Source: CAYMQB01 sp964392665 (GTDB lineage Bacteria; Hydrothermota; E44-bin80). Taken from it: DNA of 64,000 bases. Positions 34,278 to 43,768 of this stretch are shown here, one piece after another. Made by a program: the position numbers and the translations under genes. The notes beneath the pieces were generated by a model. The model made no database searches, was not told the origin of the DNA, and worked only from the letters and a program-made list of their open reading frames with translations. Within the stretch, counting starts at the first letter, position 1, and each line of letters begins with the position of its first letter. The stretch is taken from positions 31,089 through 95,088 of the forward strand of contig CAYMQB010000005.1 of assembly GCA_964392665.1 (NCBI GenBank), written 5' to 3'.

Positions 34278-35198
34278 TTACCGTGTCAAGAGTTTCACAA
34301 GGAGTGCCTTTTCTGTATGCAATCTGTTTTCTGCCTCATCTAGGACTACGGAATGGATACCATCTAGCACTTCCGAAGTAATTTCTTCTTCTCTGTGTGC
34401 GGGTAAGCAGTGCATAACGATTACATCGTTCTTTGCGTCTGAAACAAGGGTAGAATTGACCTGGAAGGTTTTGAATATTTCTCGTCTTTTTTCTTTTTCC
34501 GCTTCCTGTCCCATAGATGCCCATACATCGGTGTATATCACGTCTGCATCGCGCACTGCAGATTTCGCGTCATTCGTAACCATTAACTGGAAATCTGGGT
34601 TTTTCACTTCTTCGGCTTGCATCAATATGGAAGTGTTTGGTTCGTATCCTTTCGGTGAAGCTACTCGTAAGTTTAAGCCGAAAATACTCGAGAACAGAAT
34701 TATGGAGTTACAAACATTGTTAGCATCACCTACATAACTTAAAGTAAGCCCTTTGAGTTTATTTTTATGTTCGAGAATCGTAAAAAAATCCGCCAGTATC
34801 TGGCAGGGATGTTCTCTATCCGAAAGAGCATTAATGACCGGAACGGTTGCTTTCTCCGCAAGGTGTTTTACAGTGCTATGAGCAAAGGTTCTTGCCATTA
34901 TGCAGTTTACCCAGCGGGATAGATTCTCTGCAACATCCGGGACCGATTCCCTTTTTCCAAGCTGTATATCCTGAGGGCTTAAGTATATTGCATGTCCTCC
35001 GAGTTGTACCATTCCCGCCTCGAAGGTAACCCTTGTTCTCAAGGAGGGTTTCTCAAAAATCATTGCCAGAATTCTATCGCTAAGCAGATGGTGTTTTATC
35101 CCTTCTTTCATTTCCTTCTTTAGTTTTGTTGCAATATCGAATGTTTCATCTATTTCGTCTTTTGAAAAATCTGTTATTGAGATAAAACCCTTTTTCAT
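34278..35198 (-). CDS. argF: Ornithine carbamoyltransferase
   Basis: Makes citrulline from ornithine and carbamoyl phosphate (or the reverse in arginine breakdown). 306 residues. Carbamoyl-phosphate site FEKPSLRTRVTFE, the QLGGHAIYLSPQDIQLGKRESV stretch, NALSDREHPCQILADF, and the ornithine-site Cys in VMHCLPAHREEEIT. The gene is alone apart from ridA; no other arg genes are present, so anabolic versus catabolic use cannot be settled. ATG 35198 has AAGGAG. Catalytic residues appear intact. Confidence 0.95.
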   Translation of the reverse strand: MKKGFISITDFSKDEIDETFDIATKLKKEMKEGIKHHLLSDRILAMIFEKPSLRTRVTFEAGMVQLGGHAIYLSPQDIQLGKRESVPDVAENLSRWVNCIMARTFAHSTVKHLAEKATVPVINALSDREHPCQILADFFTILEHKNKLKGLTLSYVGDANNVCNSIILFSSIFGLNLRVASPKGYEPNTSILMQAEEVKNPDFQLMVTNDAKSAVRDADVIYTDVWASMGQEAEKEKRREIFKTFQVNSTLVSDAKNDVIVMHCLPAHREEEITSEVLDGIHSVVLDEAENRLHTEKALLVKLLTR

Positions 35199-35365
35199 CT
35201 ACACTCCTTGGTCTAACATAGAGATTCTTCCACTTAAACCTCTTCCTTCCATTTTGCTGTTTTTTATTTGCTGCTTATTGTGTACTGCTTACCTTTGTTC
35301 TTCCCCGATACTCCGTTTCTCCGGTTCACTGTCTCTGGTCTTCGGTCTTTCTTACTCATTTACAG

Positions 35366-36031
35366 CTATGGCTTAAAATCATCTTCTGTTAAGCCTGTGT
35401 TTATCTTAATATTCCAGTAAGTGGAATAATGGACGAGTTTGTCATTGGCTAAAAACTGTTCCAGATGCAGAGGGAGGAGAGTTTCCGCATTAATCCACAT
35501 CATTTCTTTTGTAGCTCCCCAGAGTTTTGATGTGTCTTCTATCTCTGCGGTAAAAAGATATGCAGGTTTTTCATCATAGGTGGAAAGACAGATTGAGGTG
35601 AACTCATCATTTTTCCTATAGTTTATAAGGCGTTGCACAAGAGTTCCACAGCTACTCTGGTCAATCCTGTGGCCTCTTATAGAGGAAGTTTTCTTGTCTG
35701 AGGGGTCCAATGTGAGGACAATGAACTTCAGTAATCCGCCTTGATGACCTTTTACCTTTTTTGTAATCGGGTTGTATACACCAACAGAACCTTTGTTCTT
35801 CCCGCTGGTAACCTTTGCATATATCCATTTGGGTTTCAGGAATTTCTGCTCTATTATACTTTCTTCTTCCTTGTCGTCTTTCAACGAATATGTTTTCAGA
35901 GTTAGCGTATAATCTTTTGTTGTTTTCCAGTTATTCTCAATTATGGAAACAAGACTATCGGTATTTAACTCCGCAGGGAAAATCGGGAAGGTAAGAAAAA
36001 AGACAAGGGTTACAGCAAGAGTGATTTTCAT
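35366..36031 (-). CDS. LolA-like periplasmic protein
   Basis: 221 residues with a signal peptide (ITLAVTLVFFLTFPIFPAE). The mature part, DYTLTLKTYSLKDDKEEESIIEQKFLKPKWIYAKV, then GLLKFIVLTLDPSDKK and LPLHLEQFLANDKLVHYSTYWNIKINTGL, has the strand pattern of the LolA/LolB (outer-membrane lipoprotein sorting, DUF1571-like) fold. It could carry lipoproteins across the periplasm or bind another lipid; sequence does not say. It overlaps the lon stop (ATGA) and is last in the purM-hsp20-lon run. Confidence 0.7.
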   Translation of the reverse strand: MKITLAVTLVFFLTFPIFPAELNTDSLVSIIENNWKTTKDYTLTLKTYSLKDDKEEESIIEQKFLKPKWIYAKVTSGKNKGSVGVYNPITKKVKGHQGGLLKFIVLTLDPSDKKTSSIRGHRIDQSSCGTLVQRLINYRKNDEFTSICLSTYDEKPAYLFTAEIEDTSKLWGATKEMMWINAETLLPLHLEQFLANDKLVHYSTYWNIKINTGLTEDDFKP

Positions 36032-38445
36032 TTCTCAATTCCTGTCTTTCTTGATTTTCCCCCCGGTTTTTTTCTTGTTTCCAATGCTTCTTTTATTGCA
36101 TCATCCACTTTGTCGATAAACACAAACTTAATGCCCTGTTTTACCTTGTCGGATATTTCTTCAAGATTAGGTTTGTTTTTTGCAGGCAAAAGAATTTCTT
36201 TTATACCTGCTCTTTTTGCTGCCATAACCTTTTCTTTTACTCCGCCAATCGGTAGTATCTTTCCACGGAGTGTTATTTCACCTGTCATCGCAATAAGGGG
36301 TCTCACAGGTTTATCGGTGAGCAGCGATGCAAGAGCAACTGACATTGTAATTCCTGCCGAGGGACCATCCTTCGGGATTGCTCCTTCCGGAATGTGAATA
36401 TGGATATCATATTTGTCGTAGAAATTTTCTTCTATTCTGAGTCTCTTTGCATTTGACCTGATATATGAAAGCGCCGCTTCTGCTGATTCTTGCATTACCT
36501 CACCTAATTGTCCTGTCAGTGTTAGAGATTTTTTCCCTTTCATCTTTGTTGCTTCGACGAAAAGTATCTCTCCTCCTGCTCTCGTCCATGCTAAACCAGT
36601 AGCAATTCCAATTTCACCTGTTCTTTCTGCAATTTCGGAATAGAATTTGATTGGACCAAGGTATTCCTTTGGTCCAGTCTTCTTGATCGATGTAATCTTT
36701 TTTCGTCCTTCAGCTACTTTTCTTGCAACTTTTCTGCAGATTGAGCCTATGGATCTCTCGAGATTTCTCACACCTGCTTCTCTTGTGTAGTCGTTGATGA
36801 TTTCAAGTATTGCCTCGTCGGTGAATTTAATAAGCTTTTTGGAAAGACCATTTTCTCTTATCTGTCTTGGAACAAGGAAGTGTTTTGCTATTTGTAATTT
36901 TTCTTGAAGGATATATCCTGGCAATCTTATGATTTCCATCCTGTCTTTTAGCGCAGGAGGGATAGGGTCAATAATGTTTCCAGTTGTAATGAACATCACA
37001 GCAGATAGGTCAAAGGGAACCTCAAGGTAATGATCACTGAATGAATTATTTTGCTCAGGGTCAAGTACTTCGAGCAGTGCGGCGGAAGGATCTCCTCTAA
37101 AATCAGCACCTATTTTATCGACTTCATCAAGCATAAAAACCGGATTCCTTGAACCTGCCTGTTTGATTCCCTGAATGATTCTACCGGGTAATGCAGCAAC
37201 GTATGTTCTGCGGTGTCCCCTTATTTCTGCTTCATCCCTTACTCCACCCAGAGAAAGTCTCACAAACTTTCTTCCAAGTGCTCGGGCGATGGATTTGCCC
37301 AGGGAGGTTTTTCCTACCCCAGGTGGACCGATGAGACATAGAATAGGACCCTTTGTATCTTTCTTGAGTTTTCTTACTGCCATGAATTCAACAATCCTCT
37401 CTTTAACATCTTCGAGGTTATAATGATCTTCGTTAAGTATTTTTTCAACTTTTTTAATATTGAGGTTATCCTTAGTCTCAATTGACCAGGGAAGTGTAAT
37501 TAGCCAGTCAAGGTATGTTCTTATTACATGATATTCAGCTGCCTGTATAGGGATAACTGCAAGTCTATCTAATTCCTTCATTGCAACCTTTTCGACTTTT
37601 TTCGGCATTCTCGACTTTTTTATCTTCCTTGCTATTCCGTCGATTTCAATTGTTTTTTCGTCTTTTTCTCCAAGTTCCTTCTGTATTGCTTTTAGTTGTT
37701 CCCTCAAGTAAAATTTTCTCTGGTCTTCATCGATTTCATCCTTGACCTGTGAGCGTATCTTGGCACCGATTTCCAGGATGTTTATTTCTTTCATGATAAT
37801 GGGGGTTAGCTTCTGCAATCTAACTACGGGATCAAACGCTTCAAGTATTTTTTGTTTATCCAATATTTCGAAATTAAGATTAGCAATAATGAAATCCGCT
37901 AATCTTCCTGGTTCTTCGATATTAATAACAATTGCTTCAAGTTCTTCCGGAAGATGCGGAGACAGATCGATGAGTCTCTGGAACATTGAAACGACATTTC
38001 TCATAAGTGCTTCGACCTTCACACCTTTTTTCCACTTGTCTTCTACAATTTCAACTTTTGCTATCAAATACGGTTTTTCCTGAATAAATTCTTTAATCTT
38101 GATTCTTGATAATCCCTGTACAAGTAATCTTAAACTTCCATCGGGAAATCTGAGCATTTTCGCTATGGAAGAAGCTGTACCTATCATGTGTATGTCGTTT
38201 TTGCCAGGAATTTCCTTCTTCAAGTTTTTTTGCGCAACGAGACCCAGCACTTTATTTCCAGCTAAAGCGTCATCAATGAGTTTTATTGCTCTCTCTTTTA
38301 CTGCAACAAGAGGAACGATTATTTGTGGAAAAACTATGGTACCCTTTATTGGAAGAATCGGTAATTCCTCTGATATTTTTTTAACCTCCGGTCTTTTTTC
38401 TGTAGTGTCTAAAATGCTAAACGAATTACCAGTTTTTTTGTTCAT
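36028..38445 (-). CDS. lon: ATP-dependent protease Lon
   Basis: Cytoplasmic AAA+ protease for damaged and regulatory proteins. 805 residues, the standard LonA layout: N-terminal LAN domain (LPILPIKGTIVFPQIIVPL), helical middle with DEDQRKFYLREQLKAIQKELGE, AAA+ module with Walker A GPPGVGKTS and Walker B MLDEVDKIGADF, and a C-terminal peptidase domain with the catalytic Ser in PKDGPSAGITM and Lys in GGVKEKVMAAKRAG. ATG 38445 has AAAGGAGAG. It sits between hsp20 and a LolA-like gene, forming a protein-quality pair with hsp20. Confidence 0.96.
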   Translation of the reverse strand: MNKKTGNSFSILDTTEKRPEVKKISEELPILPIKGTIVFPQIIVPLVAVKERAIKLIDDALAGNKVLGLVAQKNLKKEIPGKNDIHMIGTASSIAKMLRFPDGSLRLLVQGLSRIKIKEFIQEKPYLIAKVEIVEDKWKKGVKVEALMRNVVSMFQRLIDLSPHLPEELEAIVINIEEPGRLADFIIANLNFEILDKQKILEAFDPVVRLQKLTPIIMKEINILEIGAKIRSQVKDEIDEDQRKFYLREQLKAIQKELGEKDEKTIEIDGIARKIKKSRMPKKVEKVAMKELDRLAVIPIQAAEYHVIRTYLDWLITLPWSIETKDNLNIKKVEKILNEDHYNLEDVKERIVEFMAVRKLKKDTKGPILCLIGPPGVGKTSLGKSIARALGRKFVRLSLGGVRDEAEIRGHRRTYVAALPGRIIQGIKQAGSRNPVFMLDEVDKIGADFRGDPSAALLEVLDPEQNNSFSDHYLEVPFDLSAVMFITTGNIIDPIPPALKDRMEIIRLPGYILQEKLQIAKHFLVPRQIRENGLSKKLIKFTDEAILEIINDYTREAGVRNLERSIGSICRKVARKVAEGRKKITSIKKTGPKEYLGPIKFYSEIAERTGEIGIATGLAWTRAGGEILFVEATKMKGKKSLTLTGQLGEVMQESAEAALSYIRSNAKRLRIEENFYDKYDIHIHIPEGAIPKDGPSAGITMSVALASLLTDKPVRPLIAMTGEITLRGKILPIGGVKEKVMAAKRAGIKEILLPAKNKPNLEEISDKVKQGIKFVFIDKVDDAIKEALETRKKPGGKSRKTGIEK

Positions 38446-38460
38446 TCTCTCTCCTTTGAA

Positions 38461-38898
38461 CTACTTAATTTCAATGATCTTCTCTTCTTTTTTACCCTTT
38501 TTTATTTTGGGAAGCGAAATTTTAAGAAAGCCTTGTTCGTAGTCGACACGAACACCTTCTACCTTGACAGAACAAGGGATGAAAACAAGTCTTTGAAAGG
38601 GACCGAAGTTCAACTCCATACTGTAGTAATTTCTTCTTCCGTCAACCTTGGAGGGATCATTTCTCAGTCCTTTTATGTTAAGATAATTCCCTTCAAGTGT
38701 TATTTTTAAATTCTTTTTTTCAATACCTGCGATTTCCATAAGAATTATAATATCATCCTCTGTTTCATAAACATCGCAGGCAGGTAACCATTCACCCTTT
38801 TCAGAGAATGGAAAAGATTCTGAGAAAAATCTCTTGAAAATTTTCTCCATCCTGAGTTGCGTTTCTTTAATCCCTTTCATTATCTCGTCGTCAGGCAT
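38461..38898 (-). CDS. Small heat-shock protein Hsp20
   Basis: ATP-independent chaperone of the alpha-crystallin family. About 145 residues: a short helical N-terminus (IMKGIKETQLRMEKIFKRFF), then the crystallin domain WLPACDVYETEDDIIILMEIAGIEKKNLKITLEGNYLNIKG and LVFIPCSVKVEGVRVDYEQGFLKISLPKIKK. The IxI-type C-terminal tail is replaced by a charged end KEEKIIEIK (I-E-I). I use ATG 38898, which follows GGAGG; an in-frame GTG at 38910 abuts the purM stop. Next gene is lon. Confidence 0.9.
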   Translation of the reverse strand: MPDDEIMKGIKETQLRMEKIFKRFFSESFPFSEKGEWLPACDVYETEDDIIILMEIAGIEKKNLKITLEGNYLNIKGLRNDPSKVDGRRNYYSMELNFGPFQRLVFIPCSVKVEGVRVDYEQGFLKISLPKIKKGKKEEKIIEIK

Positions 38899-38910
38899 CT
38901 TTTCCTCCAC

Positions 38911-39933
38911 TCAAAATGCTATTTCAACTTTTTTATTTCCTTTTGTAATGGTTCCAATTTCAAGGAAATCTTCATCTTTTTCCTTAAAGTATTTCTCAAC
39001 TTTTTGCTTATGTTTCGGTTCAATGACTATTATCATTCCGATACCCATATTGAAAGTCCTAAACATTTCGTTAATTGGAATGCTGCCCTGTTCTCTCAAG
39101 AAGTCGAATATGGAAGGTATTTCCCATTTTGAAGAATCTATTTTGCAGGAACAATCGTGAGGTAATATTCTTGGCAAATTATCGATGAAACCACCACCCG
39201 TTATGTGAGCATATCCCTTAATAATGCCTGTTTCTCTTAGAGAGGAAAGAAGAGGGAAATAGGATCTGTGTGTTCGGAGCAGCTCGTCTCCCACATAATT
39301 CTTTATCTCTGGAATATATTCCTCAACTGTGAGTTTGAGTTTACCGAATATAATTTTTCTGACAAGAGAGAAACCATTTGTGTGAAGACCGTTTGATTTT
39401 AGACCAATAAGAATATCTCCGGGTTTTATATTGTTGATGTTTGGAATCTCCTTTTTTTCGACAATTCCAACGATAAATCCGGCAATATCGTAATGCTTTT
39501 CCTTGTAAAAGTCCGGCATTTCTGCCATTTCTCCTCCAACAAGGGAGCAATCATTTTCCTTGCACCCTTTCGTAAGTCCTCTTATTATTTCTTCCACCAT
39601 ATTGCCGTTGAGTTTTGTTGTTGCAATATAGTCAAGGAAAAATAGCGGTGTGGCACCAGTCGTTAGAATATCATTGACGCAGTGGTTCACAAGATCGTAA
39701 CTTGTTGTATCATACCTTTCTGTCATCGAAGAAATTTCAAGTTTTGTCCCAACTCCGTCGGCGCTTGAGACAAGAACGGGTTCCGCGAACTTCGTGCTCA
39801 TTTCGAAAAGTGCTCCAAAACTGCCTATATCGGTCAAAACAGATGGTGAGAATGTTTCTCTTGCAAGTCGCCTTATCTTTTTTACTGATTCCTGGGCAAT
39901 GTCTATGTTTACACCTGCATCTCTATATTTCAT
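38911..39933 (-). CDS. purM: Phosphoribosylformylglycinamidine cyclo-ligase
   Basis: AIR synthetase, fifth step of purine synthesis. 340 residues: YRDAGVNIDIAQESVKKI, GSFGALFEM, LVSSADGVGTKLEIS (ATP/phosphate region), DLVNHCVNDILTTGATPLFFLDYIA, the C-terminal GLHTNGFSLVRKI and AHITGGGFIDNLPRILP. All fit PurM. It directly follows a cohesin-like lipoprotein and precedes hsp20 and lon; no other pur gene is nearby, so the gene order is a patchwork operon. Confidence 0.95.
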   Translation of the reverse strand: MKYRDAGVNIDIAQESVKKIRRLARETFSPSVLTDIGSFGALFEMSTKFAEPVLVSSADGVGTKLEISSMTERYDTTSYDLVNHCVNDILTTGATPLFFLDYIATTKLNGNMVEEIIRGLTKGCKENDCSLVGGEMAEMPDFYKEKHYDIAGFIVGIVEKKEIPNINNIKPGDILIGLKSNGLHTNGFSLVRKIIFGKLKLTVEEYIPEIKNYVGDELLRTHRSYFPLLSSLRETGIIKGYAHITGGGFIDNLPRILPHDCSCKIDSSKWEIPSIFDFLREQGSIPINEMFRTFNMGIGMIIVIEPKHKQKVEKYFKEKDEDFLEIGTITKGNKKVEIAF

Positions 39934-39937
39934 TTTT

Positions 39938-40723
39938 TCATTCCGGAATAATTGTGCAAGAACACATTCCTCCCGTCAGGGAGATTGAGCTGTTTAATGT
40001 ATCTCTGAGCTCGGAGGAAGATGAGAAAGCAATTTGTGTTGTGTCAGGTGATTTTAGAAAGAAGAATAGCTTGATAAGTGATCCGGAGCCTGAAACTCCT
40101 TTGGGTATTCCTCCAATAATACCAATATTTATCTTAATTTGCGGAAGGGAATCGTTAAATTCGGAGATCATCTGAATCTGACCGCCGTTTTTTGCCAGAA
40201 AAGAAGAATCCGGGACTACGTTTTCTATCTTGAGCTTTGAATTGTCATAAAGGAGTTCGAGATTTGCTAACATCAGGTTTGTTATGTCTTCAACAAATAC
40301 CTTAAGTGATGATGATTGAGAAACACTTACCTGCATTTCTCGACTTTTTAACCAGAGTGCTGGTCCTGTTATTGCGTCCACATAGAAATTTACAACTGCA
40401 GGAGTAGGGTCTACTCTGTTAAATTCATTTCTTGAGGTGACACTAAATGTGTGGGTCCCTTCATCGAGAAAGTTTGTTTTCTGAGTGTTACTTATCCAAT
40501 TTGACCAGTCAAGAGAATCCATACGATGTCGATATTCGGTTGCATTTTCCAGACCCTTCCATTCGCATTGGACGAGAGCGTCCATTAAAGTATCACCATT
40601 ATTGGGGTTGATTATTTCGGTGTCGGGTGGGTTGAGAGAAGGTGGTGGTGTTTTTTTGCAACCGTTAATTGTCGTCAAAAGTATAAAGAATATTAAAGAC
40701 GTAAGAATTATTATATGTTTCAT
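39938..40723 (-). CDS. Lipoprotein with cohesin-like domain
   Basis: 261 residues. Lipoprotein signal with Cys 22 (TTINGC), a short Pro-rich linker (KKTPPPSLNPPDTE), a fibronectin/Ig-like region (EYRHRMDSLDWSNWI, TFSVTSRNEFNRVDPTPA) and a C-terminal cohesin-like fold (LKVFVEDITNLMLANLELLYDNSKLKIENV, SGSGSLIKLFFFLK, with the typical closing beta strands). Such cohesin-like domains occur on cell surfaces as binding modules. It leads the purM-hsp20-lon run, with a strong promoter upstream but no SD before ATG 40723. Confidence 0.75.
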   Translation of the reverse strand: MKHIIILTSLIFFILLTTINGCKKTPPPSLNPPDTEIINPNNGDTLMDALVQCEWKGLENATEYRHRMDSLDWSNWISNTQKTNFLDEGTHTFSVTSRNEFNRVDPTPAVVNFYVDAITGPALWLKSREMQVSVSQSSSLKVFVEDITNLMLANLELLYDNSKLKIENVVPDSSFLAKNGGQIQMISEFNDSLPQIKINIGIIGGIPKGVSGSGSLIKLFFFLKSPDTTQIAFSSSSELRDTLNSSISLTGGMCSCTIIPE

Positions 40724-40753
40724 TGTTATTGTTTACTTTAAAAAGACTTTACA

Positions 40754-40782
40754 AATATAGTTACTATTTGTTAAAATGTCAA
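40754..40782 (-). promoter_or_regulatory. Promoter of the lipoprotein-purM-hsp20-lon run
   Basis: Minus-strand TTGACA (40782-40777), 17 bp, TATATT (40759-40754). The start is expected near 40747, leaving a 24-base leader that has no SD. Confidence 0.7.
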
Positions 40783-40807
40783 GAAAAAAAATAAAACAGG
40801 AAAGTGC

Positions 40808-41368
40808 TTACCAGACGATTTTAAGGTCTTTCTTCGGCAGGAAGTATCTTTTTGTGATGAAGTGTAGTTTTTTGTCGTTTTTAACTTTTATACTGTCCGG
40901 TTCCAATGAGATATTTAGTTCCGCAAAATCTTTTTGGGTTTCAATCGTGAACATTGCTTTGTCTATTTTTCTCTTCCATAATTTGCTGTTTGTGAGAATG
41001 TAGGTAATACTATTCTCTTCTATCCGCTGAGTATATTCGACAGATACCTTATTAATTCCATTTGGTTTGAAATTGAGTGTCCACTTTATCCCTTTTTCCA
41101 TTTTTGTGAAATCAATGGGATGTCTTGGGTTCAAAATTTTGATTTTTGTGGGATATTGATGGTTGCTGTCTATGGAGAATGGATAGGATATTGTTGCGTC
41201 AATGTCGAAGTCCGAAACATTCTCAAAGAAGTACAGACCCTTGACAGTCATAGTATTTTTGCCTAATTCTATGTTCACTTCTTCCTTGAAAAACTCAATA
41301 GGCATGTCTGCAAAGGAGTGAGAAATAAGGAATGTAACAAAAAACACAATGAGCATTATTTTTTTCAT
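40808..41368 (-). CDS. Secreted protein of unknown function
   Basis: 186 residues with a clear signal peptide (KKIMLIVFFVTFLISHSFA). The mature part is beta-rich: VNIELGKNTMTVKGLYFFENVSDFDIDATISYPF, then GIKWTLNFKPNGINKVSVEYTQRIEENSITYIL. It loosely resembles periplasmic DUF4424-type proteins, but I would not assign it. It follows the surface repeat protein by 58 bases and may share its transcript. No special base composition. Confidence 0.65.
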   Translation of the reverse strand: MKKIMLIVFFVTFLISHSFADMPIEFFKEEVNIELGKNTMTVKGLYFFENVSDFDIDATISYPFSIDSNHQYPTKIKILNPRHPIDFTKMEKGIKWTLNFKPNGINKVSVEYTQRIEENSITYILTNSKLWKRKIDKAMFTIETQKDFAELNISLEPDSIKVKNDKKLHFITKRYFLPKKDLKIVW

Positions 41369-41426
41369 TTTTGACTTTTCCTATCTAATATTGTTTTGTT
41401 TCAATGCGTCTTTCGCTTCAGCTAAT

Positions 41427-42926
41427 CTAATTAAGGAGTATGAATTTTTTCGTATCTGAAAATCTCCCTGCTTTTATTCTGTAGAAGTAAACACCAGTTG
41501 GTAGTTTCCTGCCTTCTTCATCGGTCCCATTCCATCGGATAATTTTGTAACCTGCTTCTTCTTTTTCTTGCACCAATGTTCTTATCTTTTTTCCACTAAC
41601 ATCATAGATGTTCAGTATTACCCTGCAGTCTTCAGGGATAGCATATCTTATTGTGGTTTCCCTTCCAAATGGATTGGGAACACTCTGAGATTGGGAAAAG
41701 AATTTTGGGATAGGCTTATCATTTTTTTCTTCCTCGATCTTGACTCCAGTATTTATCTCGAAAGTGTCATCGGAAACATCGTAAACGGTGGTTACCGCAT
41801 TGTCTGAAATCCTAACAAGACACTGGGTAGAAGGCTTGTTAGGTATATTCCACACAACCGAACTATCGTTTTCAGCTGTAATAATCGGAGCCCAGGTAGA
41901 GCCATTGTTTATTGAATATTCGATTTTTACCTTATTTATTCCAGGAGAGGCACCGTATGAAATAATCTGTTCTTCTCCAACATAGAAGATTTCTGCACCG
42001 TTTGGATAAATAGCATTGATAGAACTCGTCAATGCAAAATTGTTGTTACTCATATCAGTTATTGAAAGATTAGTAGCATCCGTTATTTTTATTCTACAAG
42101 TGTTGTATGGTGCATCAGGGGGTTTCCATCCATAAACTCCTGTATTGAAAGTAGACGCTACAAGACTTAGCCATGAACCACCTCCGTTTGTAGAATATTC
42201 GATTTTTACATTCGAAATGCCGGGAGAAGCATTCCAGGTAATACTTTGAAGGCTTCCAACTTCCCAGTTTTCTCCACCATTCGGCGAAGTAACCGTTAGA
42301 GAAGTTGAGGTACTAAACAGGTCAGACATATCAAGCACGGAAGTATTGCTTATATCAGTGACTCTAATCAAAGCAGTATTTGATGACGGTTTATTTGGAA
42401 TATTCCAGGGAAAGGAACCCGTGTTTGGTGTTGAGGTTACTATGTTTGTCCAGTTTGTACCTGAGTTTGTGGAATACTCTAATTTTACATCAGTAATGCC
42501 ACTCGTTGCGTACCAGGTAATTGAATGCAAACTTCCTACTTCCCAACTATCTCCGCCAACCGGGGCTGTTACAGTTATTGAACTTGTGACCGAAAAGAGA
42601 TTGTCCGATATGTCAAGTATAGAGGGGTTTGATGCGTCAGTAACCTTCACAAGGTATGAATTACCAGGTTTATTCGGAATATTCCATCCGCAAATACTGT
42701 CATTGAGTGTCTTTGTCTCGACAGGAGTCCAGGTTCCTCCACTGTTTGTGGAATATTCAACCTTAACGCTATCTATTACGGCTGTCCAGGTCCAGTTGAT
42801 CGGAACTATATCCCCGACGAGCAGGTTTTCACCACCGTTCGGTGAGAGTATAGTAATGGTTTGAGCGTACGAGCCAACACATACAAGCGATAGAGATAAA
42901 ACAAAAACTAAGAGGTAGAGTTTCAT
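41427..42926 (-). CDS. Surface repeat protein with C-terminal sorting domain
   Basis: 499 residues. Signal peptide (KLYLLVFVLSLSLVCVGSYA), then four tandem repeats of about 95 residues, each starting SPNGGENW-like (e.g. VTAPVGGDSWEVGSLHSITW) and containing KLEYSTNSGTNWT and WNIPNKPS, then a shorter fifth. They match the Ser-Thr-rich GPI-anchored/Kre9-Knh1-like Ig domain. The C-terminus is a FlgD-Ig-like type IX-style sorting domain: SVPNPFGRETTIRYAIP, LNIYDVSGKKIRTLV, TGVYFYRIKAG, ending KFILLN. Probably a cell-surface or secreted adhesin. AAGGAGG precedes ATG 42926. Confidence 0.85.
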   Translation of the reverse strand: MKLYLLVFVLSLSLVCVGSYAQTITILSPNGGENLLVGDIVPINWTWTAVIDSVKVEYSTNSGGTWTPVETKTLNDSICGWNIPNKPGNSYLVKVTDASNPSILDISDNLFSVTSSITVTAPVGGDSWEVGSLHSITWYATSGITDVKLEYSTNSGTNWTNIVTSTPNTGSFPWNIPNKPSSNTALIRVTDISNTSVLDMSDLFSTSTSLTVTSPNGGENWEVGSLQSITWNASPGISNVKIEYSTNGGGSWLSLVASTFNTGVYGWKPPDAPYNTCRIKITDATNLSITDMSNNNFALTSSINAIYPNGAEIFYVGEEQIISYGASPGINKVKIEYSINNGSTWAPIITAENDSSVVWNIPNKPSTQCLVRISDNAVTTVYDVSDDTFEINTGVKIEEEKNDKPIPKFFSQSQSVPNPFGRETTIRYAIPEDCRVILNIYDVSGKKIRTLVQEKEEAGYKIIRWNGTDEEGRKLPTGVYFYRIKAGRFSDTKKFILLN

Positions 42927-42966
42927 GGTTCCTCCTTTTTGCTTTCTTTATTCAATAAGATAATGC

Positions 42967-42995
42967 ATTATAACAGTTTTTTGAAAATTAGTCAA
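42967..42995 (-). promoter_or_regulatory. Promoter of the surface repeat protein
   Basis: Minus-strand TTGACT (42995-42990), 17 bp, TATAAT (42972-42967). The -35 hexamer contains the TGA stop of the upstream DUF72 gene (42994-42992). Confidence 0.7.
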
Positions 42996-43687
42996 GGAAA
43001 AAATGCGAGAATTTTCTTCGTCATTTGTGCATTTGTCAGCATTTTGTGGTTGTTGTTGAAATAGATATACACGTATTTGGGTTTTTTCTCAATAATTTTC
43101 AGGCATACATTTTTTAGTTCCGCCTCGGTATAGTTGTGTCTGTACCATTCGTTTCTCCCGTGCATTCTAATGTAAATCGAATCGGTTGTTTTAAAAATAT
43201 CTCTCGGCAGGTTAGGACTATCAACGGAGACCCAGGTTATTCCTTGTTTATTAGTCCAGTTGATATGTTCCTTGTTGAACCATGATATGTGCCTTGGCTC
43301 TAGTGCGAATCTCTTTCTTAATCTTGTTTTACACAAAAAGGATTCCAGTCGTTTCAAGTATTTTGTATTGAAGGTAGGAGGTAATTGAAAGAGGTAAAAA
43401 TCGATTAGGTTCTCCATTGGGTTAAATAAATCCCTGAATTTTTCCCATATATCGTAGGATTTTTCATTAAATCTATATCTATGGGTTATTAGCCTGTTAA
43501 CCTTGATTGACCATTTCAAGGTTTTCCCCCTTTGTATCCACGATTTAACATACGAGGGAAAAGGGAATCTGTAAAAGGATGCGTTTAACTCAACGGAATT
43601 GAGTGAGGAATGTTTAACATACCAGTCAAGGTTCTTTTCCTTGTTCCACGAATAGTACCAGCCTGATGTTCCAACGAAAATTTTCAT
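42992..43687 (-). CDS. DUF72 family protein
   Basis: 231 residues of the DUF72 (YecE-like) TIM-barrel family: KIFVGTSGWYYSWNKE, LNSVELNASFYRFP, WSIKVNRLITH, ALEPRHISWF, WVSVDSPNLPR, IYIRMHGRNEW, and VYIYFNNNHKM near the end. These signatures are diagnostic, though the biochemical function of the family is unsettled (a metal-dependent nuclease-like or phosphoryl role has been suggested). The stop is inside the next gene's -35 box. ATG 43687 lacks an obvious SD. Confidence 0.9.
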   Translation of the reverse strand: MKIFVGTSGWYYSWNKEKNLDWYVKHSSLNSVELNASFYRFPFPSYVKSWIQRGKTLKWSIKVNRLITHRYRFNEKSYDIWEKFRDLFNPMENLIDFYLFQLPPTFNTKYLKRLESFLCKTRLRKRFALEPRHISWFNKEHINWTNKQGITWVSVDSPNLPRDIFKTTDSIYIRMHGRNEWYRHNYTEAELKNVCLKIIEKKPKYVYIYFNNNHKMLTNAQMTKKILAFFP

Positions 43688-43768
43688 AGTTTAATAGCCA
43701 TTGCCTGATAAAACTGCATCCACATAAGTTCCTTTTCAATAAAAGGAGGATTCAGGGGAATCGCAAAC

